Positions 54,449-62,831 of a DNA stretch of 64,000 bases are shown piece by piece (the first letter of the stretch is position 1; each line of letters opens with the position of its first letter). The notes beneath the pieces were generated by a model that saw nothing but the letters and a program-made list of their open reading frames with translations, made no database searches and was not told where the DNA came from. The stretch covers positions 186,001-250,000 of the forward strand of contig JAVJVP010000003.1 of the NCBI GenBank assembly GCA_040221095.1, read 5' to 3'. The stretch is from UBA1479 sp040221095. GTDB taxonomy: Bacteria > Pseudomonadota > Alphaproteobacteria > Rhodospirillales > Casp-alpha2. A program made the position numbers and the translations under genes.

Positions 54449-55635
54449 CGCCGCACCAGGTCGCGGACGGTCGCCACAACGTGATCCACTTCCTCGTCGG
54501 TCATGTCCGGGAACAGCGGAATGGACAGGCAGCCTTCGTAATATCGTACGGCCGCGGGAAAGGCGTCGGGGCCGTTGGCATGCCGTGCCTGATGATACGG
54601 CTGGTAGTGGATCGGGATGTAATGGATCTGCGGCGCGATGCCGAACGCGTTCAGCTCGCGGATGAATTGCTGGCGCGTGCGGCCCAGGGCGGCGAAGTCG
54701 ACATCCAGGATGTAGAGGTGATGGGCCGAACGGCGCCGGAACTCGGTGTCGGCCTGGACGAGGGTCACGGCGGGCAGGTCCGCGAAGGCGGCATCGTAGT
54801 GGGCGATGATTTCGCGCCGCCGGGCCAGGAAGCGGTCCAGCTTGGCCAGCTGCGACAGGCCGAGCGCTGCTTGGATGTCCGTCAGGCGGTAATTGAATCC
54901 GAGCAACTGCTGTTCGTAGTACCAGGTCCGGCGCTGGCCGTCTTCCAGGGCGGCATCTAGGTTCTGCATGCGGTCGGCATCACGTTCGATGCCGTGGGTC
55001 CGCAATTGGCGGAGCAGGCGCGCCAGGTCGGCGTCATTGGTCGTCACCACGCCGCCTTCGCCGGTGGTGATCGACTTGACCGGGTGGAACGAGAACACGG
55101 CCATGTCCGCAAATTTGCACGAGCCGACAGGCGTGCCGCAGGCGTGGTCGCCGCCGAGCGCATGCGCGGCGTCTTCCATGACGAACCGGCTCCCGGCGGC
55201 TTGGCGGATTTCCGCCGATTGGGTGGCAAGGCCGCCGAAGTGCACCGGGATGACGACCTTGGTCTCAGGGGCTCCGGCCAGGTAGTTCCGGACGCCGTCG
55301 CCAGTAATCGCCAGTGTGTCGGGATCAATGTCGAGCAGGTTGGCCTGCCCGCCGCAGTAGATAACGGCATTGGCGGAGGCAACGAAGGACAGCGTCGAGG
55401 TCACGCCCATGTCGCCCGCGGCAACGCCGGCCGCCAGACAGCCGATGTGTAGTGCCGCTGTGCCGCTTGACACGGCGATGGCATGACGCGCGCCGACCCG
55501 CTCAGCGACGGCGGCCTCGAACCTTTCGACGATCGGGCCTTGCGTGATCAGGTCGCCGCGCAGGGCATCGACGACCGCCTGAACATCGCTGTCGTCGATC
55601 TGGTGCCGACCGTAATTGAGTGGTCGTATGGTCAT
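54445..55635 (-). CDS. pseC: UDP-4-amino-4,6-dideoxy-N-acetyl-beta-L-altrosamine transaminase
   Basis: 396-residue DegT-type PLP enzyme. It begins with LNYGRHQIDDSDVQAVVDAL, a PseC hallmark, and has AVSSGTAALHIG, VMEDAAHALGG, the Schiff-base Lys in FSFHPVKSITTGEGGVV and the late HYIPIHYQPYH. It transaminates the UDP-4-keto-6-deoxy-AltNAc made by PseB. It is 6 bases downstream of pseB, the usual adjacent pair. It differs from WbpE at 15436-16566 in all these details. Confidence 0.95.
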   Translation of the reverse strand: MTIRPLNYGRHQIDDSDVQAVVDALRGDLITQGPIVERFEAAVAERVGARHAIAVSSGTAALHIGCLAAGVAAGDMGVTSTLSFVASANAVIYCGGQANLLDIDPDTLAITGDGVRNYLAGAPETKVVIPVHFGGLATQSAEIRQAAGSRFVMEDAAHALGGDHACGTPVGSCKFADMAVFSFHPVKSITTGEGGVVTTNDADLARLLRQLRTHGIERDADRMQNLDAALEDGQRRTWYYEQQLLGFNYRLTDIQAALGLSQLAKLDRFLARRREIIAHYDAAFADLPAVTLVQADTEFRRRSAHHLYILDVDFAALGRTRQQFIRELNAFGIAPQIHYIPIHYQPYHQARHANGPDAFPAAVRYYEGCLSIPLFPDMTDEEVDHVVATVRDLVRR

Positions 55636-55641
55636 GGCTTT

Positions 55642-56631
55642 CTACAGGCCCGCAATGATCTTCCGCAGCCCTTCGGCATCGACCCAATCGGGATTGGTGT
55701 CGCTGCTGTATTCGAAATCCTCGGCTACGGGACGACCGGTGGCGCCGCCGTAAACGCCGGTGAACTGATAACCCCAGGTCGCCGAGTCGGGATAGATCAG
55801 GTAGTAGTCGTCGAACTCTAGGGTGTGGCGCGCTTCGTCGCGCGGGATCATCAGCTCGTGCAGCTTCTCTCCGGGCCGGACGCCGATGACTTCCTGTTCG
55901 CAGTCGGGGCCGATTGCCGTCGCCAGGTCGGTGATCTTCATGGACGGAATCTTCGGAATGAAGGTCTCACCGCCCTGCATCAGGCCGAGGCACTTTTCGA
56001 CGAAGGCGGCGCCGCTCTTCAGGGTGATCCAGAAGCGAGTCATGCGCGGATCGGTGATGGGCAGCTTGCCGGTCTTCACGCGGTCAAGGAAGAAGGGGAT
56101 GACGCTGCCGCGCGAGCCGACGACATTGCCGTATCGGACGACGGAAAAACGCGTCCGCCCGGACGCCGCCAGATTGTTGGCGGCGATGAAAAGCTTGTCG
56201 GAGCACAGCTTCGTGGCGCCGTAGAGATTGATGGGGTTGACCGCCTTGTCGGTCGACAGGGCGATAACCTTTTCGACGCCCTTATCGAGTGCCGCATTGA
56301 TGATATTCTCGGCGCCCAGCACGTTGGTTTTGATGCATTCCATCGGGTTGTATTCGGCCGCCGGGACCTGCTTCAACGCCGCCGCGTGGACGATGATGTC
56401 GATACCGGCAAGGGCGCGTTCCAGGCGGCCCTGATCGCGCACGTCGCCGATGAAATAGCGCAGGTTCGGATGGCTGATCTCCTGCGCCATCTCGAACTGT
56501 TTCAGCTCGTCGCGCGAATAGACGACCACGCGCGCGGGCGTGTGCTGTTTCAAAATCCGATCGACGAATACCTTGCCGAACGATCCTGTGCCTCCGGTCA
56601 CGAGAATTGACTTGCCGTCGAGATTAATCAT
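55642..56631 (-). CDS. pseB: UDP-N-acetylglucosamine 4,6-dehydratase (inverting)
   Basis: 329-residue short-form dehydratase with no transmembrane region. KSILVTGGTGSFGKVFVD at the start, AAALKQVPAAEYNPMEC, LSTDKAVNPINLYGATKLCSD with the Tyr/Lys pair, VRYGNVVGSRGSV and IPSMKITDLATAI are all PseB/FlaA1 hallmarks. It makes UDP-2-acetamido-2,6-dideoxy-arabino-hexos-4-ulose, first committed pseudaminic acid intermediate. It is unlike the membrane-anchored Met-type dehydratase at 2116-4083, so the locus has two dehydratases on UDP-GlcNAc. Overlaps the upstream SDR stop region by 4 bases. Confidence 0.96.
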   Translation of the reverse strand: MINLDGKSILVTGGTGSFGKVFVDRILKQHTPARVVVYSRDELKQFEMAQEISHPNLRYFIGDVRDQGRLERALAGIDIIVHAAALKQVPAAEYNPMECIKTNVLGAENIINAALDKGVEKVIALSTDKAVNPINLYGATKLCSDKLFIAANNLAASGRTRFSVVRYGNVVGSRGSVIPFFLDRVKTGKLPITDPRMTRFWITLKSGAAFVEKCLGLMQGGETFIPKIPSMKITDLATAIGPDCEQEVIGVRPGEKLHELMIPRDEARHTLEFDDYYLIYPDSATWGYQFTGVYGGATGRPVAEDFEYSSDTNPDWVDAEGLRKIIAGL

Positions 56632-57560
56632 TTGGGTGCGATATCCCCTGTCTTTGATTTCATGTTGAGGGAGCCGATGCTTTCATCGACGCTTGGCATG
56701 GCCAAGCTGAGAAGAGTTGAGACCTTGCGCGTGCTGAGTGACATGTCCTTCGGGCGCCGGGCGTGAATGAAAGCTGCGTCGTCGATGCTTGCCGGGCGCA
56801 CAAGGTCAGCCGGCAGGCCCATGGCGGCACACAATTTCATGGCGAAGCCATATTTGGATATTCGTTCGCTGCCCGCCACGTTGATCGGCCCCTCGACACC
56901 CAGGGCGATGAGGTCGACCAGGAAATCGGTCAGGCGGGAAACATGAATCGGAGTGAAATAAGAGTCGGTAAAGCCGTCGATCGCGACGCCTTTGCGCAGT
57001 TTGCCGACCATCCAGTCGGACAAGGATGGCCGCCAAGGCGGGCCGTCGCCGAAGAAGTTCGTGCGCACGATCAACGCCGTGTTGTCTGTCGCCGCGACCA
57101 TGCGTTCACCTTCGACCTTGCTACGGGCGTAGGCGTTGACCGGCGCAGGCGGAGTGGTCTCTTCGACCATGGCGCGGGTGCCGTCCCACAGGTGGTCGGT
57201 GGAGATGTAGACGAACTTCGACCCGGCTGCGGCCGCGCCGGCGGCGGCGGCGGCGGCGGCCTGGGCGTTCAGGGCGAAGGCCAACTCCGGGTGCTCCTCG
57301 CAGGCGTCGACGCTGGTCAGGCCCGCCGCATAGATCGCCGCGTCGGCCCGCTGCGTGCGCGTGAAATGCTCGACCGCACCCAAGTCCTTGAGATCGAGTT
57401 CCAGGGCCTCCGTCTCCGGGTCGAGTATCCGGTGGCTATGGCAGGTTCCCGCCGTGCGGATGCCTGCTTGCTCCAGATAGCGGCAGAGGTTGGTCCCAAG
57501 CAGGCCGCTCGCGCCGATCACAACGATCCGGCAGCCCGACAAGTCTTTGCCGGTCGTCAT
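56628..57560 (-). CDS. dTDP-4-dehydrorhamnose reductase-like SDR (RmlD family)
   Basis: 310 residues from ATG 57560. CRIVVIGASGLLGTNLC binds NAD(P); YISTDHLWDG and AYARSKVEGERMV carry the catalytic residues; RTNFFGDG and the late TRKVSTLLSL follow RmlD-like proteins. A run of Ala (residues ~105-120) is encoded by a CGG-type triplet repeat. No rmlABC genes are present, so a rhamnose role is unlikely; reduction of a 4-keto sugar in the pseudaminic acid operon fits better. An in-frame TTG at 57698 could lengthen it. Confidence 0.85.
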   Translation of the reverse strand: MTTGKDLSGCRIVVIGASGLLGTNLCRYLEQAGIRTAGTCHSHRILDPETEALELDLKDLGAVEHFTRTQRADAAIYAAGLTSVDACEEHPELAFALNAQAAAAAAAGAAAAGSKFVYISTDHLWDGTRAMVEETTPPAPVNAYARSKVEGERMVAATDNTALIVRTNFFGDGPPWRPSLSDWMVGKLRKGVAIDGFTDSYFTPIHVSRLTDFLVDLIALGVEGPINVAGSERISKYGFAMKLCAAMGLPADLVRPASIDDAAFIHARRPKDMSLSTRKVSTLLSLAMPSVDESIGSLNMKSKTGDIAPK

Positions 57561-57717
57561 CTGAGCGGTGCGTTCTGCTGGCGACACAGGGACGCGAGGC
57601 AAGATTGCGGTGGTCTGCCCGCCCTGACCGGATCCCCGTACAAAGTTAGAACTGCCGCGCGCGCCGGTCCCGGCGTGGCGGAGAAAATCCTGTGCCAAGG
57701 AAATGTTCTTCGGGCGG

Positions 57718-59571
57718 CTATTGTACCGGCTCCGTAACAGGTGGGGTGCCCTGGGATTTCAGGTCCACCATGGAAATCACCTGATCGGCATGGCGCAACA
57801 TGCCATTGCGATGAGAGACAATGATCGTCGTGCAGCGGCCTTTCGAACTCGCGACCGCCTCGACGATTCTCGATTCGGTGATGTCGTCAAGATTCGCCGA
57901 CACCTCGTCCAGGATCATGACGTGCGGCTTCGCCAGAAAGGCACGCGCCAGCGCGAGGCGTTGCTTCTCACCGGCCGAAAGGCCGTCGCCGTTCTCGCTG
58001 ATGGGGCGGTAGAGAAAATCCTCATCCTCGTCCAGCAAGGGTCCGAGATCCGCCCGGCGCAAGGCGTCGTGGCAGGCGGCATCGGTCGTGTCGACGTACG
58101 TCGGGACGCCGTAGCGCAGGTTGTCGGCCACGGTCCCTTCGATCAGGAAAGCCTCGGCGCCCACATAGCCGACGCGCACCCCAGGTTGGCGGAAGTAGGT
58201 GGCGGCCGGATGGCCGTCAATCTCGACGTGTCCCGAAACGGGATTCAGAACGCCCAGAATGCAGGCCAACAGGGTCGATTTTCCCGAACCGCTCGGCCCG
58301 ACGATGGCGACTTGGCCGCCGGACGACACCGAGAGGCTGAGATTGCGGAAAACAGGTTCGTTGCCTTCGCCGTACCGGTAGCAAAGGTTGGTCGCGATGA
58401 TGGAGGGCGGCTGCAGGCCCATGTCCCTGGCCACCGAAGCCGTCGCGTCATGGCGAAAAGGCCGGCCGCCGCCCAAAACGCCGACTAGTTGGGTGGACTT
58501 GAGGGCTTCGTCGAGTTCCGCGCGCGACATCTGGCTCAAGATCTCGTTGGTCAAGCGGAAGTGGGGGATGCCGGCGGTCAGCAGCGAAGAGGCTGCCATC
58601 CCCGTGGCGACACCCGCCTGGAACCGGAGGAAGACATAGAGGAAGGTGACGAAGACGCCCGAACTGACATGCAGCCAGGCGAAGTTCGCATAGATCAACG
58701 CCACCACCAGGTAGCCGCCGATGAGCATGGGCAGCAAACTGACCGTCGTGTTGAAGGCCGTCATTCTTGTATCCAGGCGCATCATTGCCAGGACGGCATT
58801 GGCCAGCCATTCGTATTCCCGGTCTTGGGTGCGTAAGACGCGGATAAGGATCCAGTTGCGGCTCACGCGCTCGGTTCCGCGCATCAGGTTGCGGATGATC
58901 TCCGGCTGGGAGTCGGCGAGGGTTCGTATCCAGCGGTTGATGCGCAAGACCAACGCCCCGGCGGAACCGAACAGGACGAGGCTGATCACCGTTAGCTCCC
59001 ACGACAGCCAGAGCATGGACGCCAGAAGTACGAAGCTCGTCATGGCCGCGTTGACGATTCTGTTGATCGAGGCGACAAACTTCACGGTCCCGTTGACCAT
59101 TTCCGTGTGCCGGAAATTGATTTCCGCCGCCGACAGGTAGAACGAACTCCGGCTTTGCAGCAGCTGGAAGAAAACGCCCATCTTGCCGCGTGTCTGGATC
59201 ATAACCTGGCTGAAACTGGCCGCGATCTGAGACACGAAGGTCAGCCCGCCGCGCAGTGCGATCAGAATGATCAGGACAAGCAGGACCGTGAGTTGTGTCG
59301 GCTCCCAATTCGCCAGGGGCCCGGGAAGGACGACGCCGAACTGGAACCCCAGAGCCTGCAGGATCAGCTGCAACGAGACTCCCACGGCCATTTCAATGCC
59401 GCCCAGACACAAGGACGCCATATTGCCCAAGAAGATCCATCCCAGGACGCGTCCGCGCAGCAGGAACCGCAGCGGCGCCAAGCTTTCCACATTCAACAGG
59501 CGAAGGAGCAGTTTTCTGAACACTTCCGGCAACTTATGAATACGCCAAGGAAAAGGGGCCGGAACCGGCAT
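57718..59571 (-). CDS. ABC exporter/flippase, PglK/MsbA-like half transporter
   Basis: 617 residues: six membrane helices within about 40-340 and an ATPase domain from ~390. Walker A GPSGSGKST is at 425-433, the signature GDGLSAGEKQRLALARA near 530 and Walker B VMILDEVSANLDD near 553. A full-length homodimer is expected. In glycan loci such transporters (PglK type) flip lipid-linked oligosaccharides, here possibly the pseudaminic acid-containing one, separate from the Wzx at 10022-11341. It is 157 bases upstream of the RmlD-like gene. Substrate is inferred. Confidence 0.87.
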   Translation of the reverse strand: MPVPAPFPWRIHKLPEVFRKLLLRLLNVESLAPLRFLLRGRVLGWIFLGNMASLCLGGIEMAVGVSLQLILQALGFQFGVVLPGPLANWEPTQLTVLLVLIILIALRGGLTFVSQIAASFSQVMIQTRGKMGVFFQLLQSRSSFYLSAAEINFRHTEMVNGTVKFVASINRIVNAAMTSFVLLASMLWLSWELTVISLVLFGSAGALVLRINRWIRTLADSQPEIIRNLMRGTERVSRNWILIRVLRTQDREYEWLANAVLAMMRLDTRMTAFNTTVSLLPMLIGGYLVVALIYANFAWLHVSSGVFVTFLYVFLRFQAGVATGMAASSLLTAGIPHFRLTNEILSQMSRAELDEALKSTQLVGVLGGGRPFRHDATASVARDMGLQPPSIIATNLCYRYGEGNEPVFRNLSLSVSSGGQVAIVGPSGSGKSTLLACILGVLNPVSGHVEIDGHPAATYFRQPGVRVGYVGAEAFLIEGTVADNLRYGVPTYVDTTDAACHDALRRADLGPLLDEDEDFLYRPISENGDGLSAGEKQRLALARAFLAKPHVMILDEVSANLDDITESRIVEAVASSKGRCTTIIVSHRNGMLRHADQVISMVDLKSQGTPPVTEPVQ

Positions 59572-59611
59572 ATGCGCCGACCGTCATCTCGGGCTTTCGT
59601 TTGGTGAACAG

Positions 59612-59647
59612 GCGCGACCGCGGGAGGAGACGGAGTCCCGGTCGCGC
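59612..59647. repeat. GC-rich inverted repeat in intergenic region 59572-59712
   Basis: GCGCGACC (59612-59619) and GGTCGCGC (59640-59647) pair perfectly, and the inner GGGA (59622-59625) pairs with TCCC (59636-59639) after a two-base bulge. The hairpin lies 40 bases before the ABC transporter start on the minus strand. No T-run follows on either strand, so it is not a standard terminator. Nothing else was seen in this 141-base gap. Confidence 0.5.
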
Positions 59648-59712
59648 GCCCGGATGAATATTGCGGTTCATGTTGCGGGGCTGCTTTCCAGGCGTCGTGT
59701 CGATGTTAGGCG

Positions 59713-60975
59713 TCAAAGCAGATCGCGGTGCCGCGCAAGGAAATTGGCGCTGATATTACCACCGTTGGGGCGGCCCGGCTTGTAGCGTTGACGGAATTCC
59801 CGTTGAAGTTCCGCCAGTTCCGGTATCGGCGGTTCGCCCCGCAGGCGGGCCAGCATTTCCTCGGCCGCGCCTGCGATGTCTTCGGGGCTATTGTCGACAA
59901 CATCAAGGCCCAGGTCGTCGAAGTGGGCTGTCGTGTATAACGGCGCGCCGGGCGGGAAATAGCCCAATTCCTTCAGCTCGGCGAATGTCAGAAGGCGGCC
60001 GGTGGTCCGACGGCGCAGCAGCTTCGGGACAAAAAGGTCGTCGGCGCACCAGGGCCAGGGGTTCGCCGGGATGAAGTTGGTCCAGATCACGGGGCGGCCG
60101 AACGCTTGTGCGACATGGCCGATGCCAGATCCCCCGCCGATCATCGCAAACTCGGCGCAGGCAGAAATCAGGACGTCCAACATCTGGTCCGCCCCGTCGT
60201 TGGCATAGTCGATAATGGCTGGGCCCCAATCGGCAGGAACTTTTTGCGACGACTTCGCGCCGATCCGAAGAGCGGTCAGGTCCGCGGCGACGACTTTCTC
60301 GATCGCCATGAAGTAGGTGTCGATCAAGCTGTTCCGGTAGCTGTGATAGCCCCAGTTTTGGCCCGGCTGTTGCTGAGTGAGATAGCCTTCGTCGCGGGCG
60401 TGAAATGCGATGAAGCGGGTCCCGCTTGCCAAGCCGTAGCGCCGGAAGAGCGCCTCACGAGCCTGTTCCGCGAAATCGCTCGGAAGTTCCAACGTCGCCC
60501 GCGTTCCTTCGAAAAGATCGGGGTACTGATCGAAAAGGCGTTCGAACACGAACGACGGATTTGCGCCAGTGCGGGATCGGCGGCCGACGAGGCTGCGGTA
60601 GGCCGTCGGCGCAACGATCAGCGGCAGGCGGCCTTCAATGATCCGGCCCAGCGCGGGATTGCAGATCTCCTGGACGATCCCATACCAAGTTTCGCCGTCC
60701 TTTCCTGTGCGCGCCTTGTATCGCAATGCGCCATCCGCCCGCTCGACCAGGGGGCCGATCCGTCCGCCATTGATCACAACGCAGGTGGGCACGCCGCGCC
60801 ACCCCGACTTGGCCAAAAGGCGAAGGCGGAACAACAGGATGACGATCTCATTGAAGACAGGCGTGACGACCGTGCGGCGCAGCCACCAATAAAGCATGGC
60901 CAAGGCCACGCGAAGCCTGGAACGCGCGCGCGGTGCGGCGTTATCGGGGGGAAGCGCTTCGGACAAGGTCTTCAA
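59713..60975 (-). CDS. Putative glycosyltransferase resembling the TIGR04372 family
   Basis: 420 residues beginning at TTG 60975; the start is uncertain, as no ATG occurs until Met27 and the ribosome site is weak. A hydrophobic stretch lies near 25-50. The core shows FIAFHARDEGYLTQQ, YRNSLIDTYFMAIEKVVA, LRIGAKSSQKVP and a donor-like MIGGGSGIGHVAQAFGRPVIWTN, the layout I associate from memory with the putative glycosyltransferase family TIGR04372. Likely a GT-B transferase for the glycan. It is 46 bases downstream of the carbamoyltransferase gene. Confidence 0.72.
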   Translation of the reverse strand: MKTLSEALPPDNAAPRARSRLRVALAMLYWWLRRTVVTPVFNEIVILLFRLRLLAKSGWRGVPTCVVINGGRIGPLVERADGALRYKARTGKDGETWYGIVQEICNPALGRIIEGRLPLIVAPTAYRSLVGRRSRTGANPSFVFERLFDQYPDLFEGTRATLELPSDFAEQAREALFRRYGLASGTRFIAFHARDEGYLTQQQPGQNWGYHSYRNSLIDTYFMAIEKVVAADLTALRIGAKSSQKVPADWGPAIIDYANDGADQMLDVLISACAEFAMIGGGSGIGHVAQAFGRPVIWTNFIPANPWPWCADDLFVPKLLRRRTTGRLLTFAELKELGYFPPGAPLYTTAHFDDLGLDVVDNSPEDIAGAAEEMLARLRGEPPIPELAELQREFRQRYKPGRPNGGNISANFLARHRDLL

Positions 60976-61021
60976 AAGGACCGCAGGATGAGACGGGGAC
61001 GGGATGATTGACCTTCGAGGG

Positions 61022-62644
61022 CTAGGCCCGCGGCGTTCCGGATTTGCGGACTAGGTAGGATCCCATGATCAACGCATCCAGTCCGGTTCCGGCGAACGTC
61101 GACAAAGCCTCGAGCGGCGTTTCAACGATGGGCTGCCCTTTGATGTTGAAGCTCGTGTTCAGGACCAGCGGGATGCCGGTGCGCTTGTCGAACTCGGAAA
61201 TCAAAGAGTGGTAAAGCGGATCGATATCTCTGCTTACGGTTTGCACTCGGGCCGTATTGTTGACGTGGGTAATCGCCGGCAGCTTCTCGCCCCATCCGTC
61301 GCGCACATCAAAGGCAATTGTCATGAACGGCGACGGCTTATCCATTACGAAGATTTCGCTGGCGCGCTCTTCAAGAACCGACGGCGCGAACGGCCTGAAT
61401 TCCTCGCGGAATTTTACCCTGGAATTGATCTCGTCTTTCATATTGTCCCGGCTGGGATCCGCAAGAATCGACCGATGGCCCAGCGCCCGCGGACCAAATT
61501 CCGACCTGCCCTGGTACCAGCCGATGATGCAGCCCTCGCTCAGCAGTTCGGCCCCCGCCACCGCCGGGTCAGCGACCTTTTCCGCGCTGAATCCGGTAAG
61601 CTCCAGCGCCCGGGTGATGGCGGACTCGTCAAAGCTAGGCCCATAAAAGACATGCTCGATGGGTTGGATGTTTTCACCTTCCTGATGCGCGGCATGCAGC
61701 GCACAGCCAAGCGCAAGTCCCCGGTCGGACGCCGCCGGCTGCACATACAGGTTCTTAATGTCCGGCAGCTTGTTGATGACGTTGTTGGCGCTGCAGTTGA
61801 GGGCCACCCCGCCGGCCAGACACAGGTTTTCTTCCCCTGTGACCTTGAGCAGATGCGTCACCAGGGATGTTGCGCAGGTTTCCAGCGCCTTTTGAATGCC
61901 TGCCGCGATGTTGCGGTGGTGCTGGGTTATCTCTTCACCCTTGTGCCGCGCCGCCCCGATTTTGTTTGTCAAAGCCTCGTTATAGAATTGCTCAAACACG
62001 GAACTTGGCGGCGGGTTTTGGCGAACATATGAGTGATCGACAAAGTACCCGTCATCCGCAGGACGGGCAAAAAAGGAAAGGTCGACCGGATCGTCACCAT
62101 AGGGTGCAAGGCCCATGATCTTGTATTCGTCTTCGCCCGGCATGAAGCCAAGGAAGGAAGTCATGGTTGCATAGAAAAGCCCAAGGGAGTTGTCCCTCGG
62201 CAGAACCCCTTTGAGATCGACCCCTTGATCGTTGCCCGTTCCATAGGCGCCGCTTAGGCCGTCTCCGTGGGCGTCATAGGAAAGACAGAGGGCGCGGTTG
62301 AAACCCGAAGGGAAGAAAGCTGAAGCCAAGTGGGCTGACTGGTGGTTCACCGGCCGTACAGGCGGAGCATAGCCAAAGTGATGCAAAAAATACGCTGAGA
62401 TCCGCTCGACGATATCGCCGTAGGTTTCCCCGGGCGTTGCCACCAAGTCGATGTCCTGAATACGTAGGCCGGCCTCCTTCAAGACCGCCCTGATGCTTTC
62501 GATCGGCAGAATGCCGCGAGCCGTCTTGATTCTAAAAAGACGCTCCTCCTCGACGCATGCCACCAATTTCCCGTCGCATATCAGAGCAGCAGCGGGATCA
62601 TGCTGATTTATTGTAAATCCACCGTGAATGCCCAGAATATTCAC
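61022..62644 (-). CDS. Carbamoyltransferase (NodU/CmcH/TobZ family)
   Basis: 540 residues from GTG 62644, supported by an AAGGAAG ribosome site four bases upstream. The N-terminal YrdC/Kae1-like domain shows ILGIHGGFTINQHDPAA, ACVEEERLFRIK, NHQSAHLASAFFPS and LSYDAHGDG; the C-terminal carbamoyltransferase domain has GWYQGRSEFGPRALGHRSILADPS and LVLNTSFNIKGQPIVETP. Transfers a carbamoyl group from carbamoyl phosphate, via carbamoyl-AMP, to a sugar hydroxyl. In surface-glycan loci it forms O-carbamoylated sugars; the acceptor here is unknown. Confidence 0.93.
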   Translation of the reverse strand: MNILGIHGGFTINQHDPAAALICDGKLVACVEEERLFRIKTARGILPIESIRAVLKEAGLRIQDIDLVATPGETYGDIVERISAYFLHHFGYAPPVRPVNHQSAHLASAFFPSGFNRALCLSYDAHGDGLSGAYGTGNDQGVDLKGVLPRDNSLGLFYATMTSFLGFMPGEDEYKIMGLAPYGDDPVDLSFFARPADDGYFVDHSYVRQNPPPSSVFEQFYNEALTNKIGAARHKGEEITQHHRNIAAGIQKALETCATSLVTHLLKVTGEENLCLAGGVALNCSANNVINKLPDIKNLYVQPAASDRGLALGCALHAAHQEGENIQPIEHVFYGPSFDESAITRALELTGFSAEKVADPAVAGAELLSEGCIIGWYQGRSEFGPRALGHRSILADPSRDNMKDEINSRVKFREEFRPFAPSVLEERASEIFVMDKPSPFMTIAFDVRDGWGEKLPAITHVNNTARVQTVSRDIDPLYHSLISEFDKRTGIPLVLNTSFNIKGQPIVETPLEALSTFAGTGLDALIMGSYLVRKSGTPRA

Positions 62645-62720
62645 ATTACTTCCTTTTATTCATGTTGCGCATAGTCCTCGAAATCTATCGTTTCATGCCG
62701 GCGTCAAGATAATGACTGCT

Positions 62721-62742
62721 AAAGATCACTCGGGCACGAGTG
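62721..62742 (-). terminator. Possible weak terminator in intergenic region 62645-62831
   Basis: On the minus strand, CACTCG and CGAGTG (62742-62737 and 62732-62727) form a 6-bp stem with a 4-base loop, followed by ATCTTT. A TTGACG box (62707-62702) follows and could serve as a -35 for the carbamoyltransferase gene, but no good -10 was found. If real, this 187-base gap separates two transcription units. Confidence 0.3.
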
Positions 62743-62831
62743 CAACGGATAGAATCGAGATGAAGAGGAACTGTGTTAGCGAAGAGATCGAAGAAGATTG
62801 TCTGTCGCCTGCAAGCGTGACCCGAAGCACA

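Noticed and set aside
56628..57560. RmlD of dTDP-rhamnose synthesis
   Set aside because: No rmlA, rmlB or rmlC homologue is in the window, so a rhamnose role is not supported.
57561..57717. Promoter or terminator in the 157-base gap before the RmlD-like gene
   Set aside because: No stem with a T-run and no convincing -35/-10 pair on the minus strand; part of the gap may be coding if the TTG at 57698 is used.
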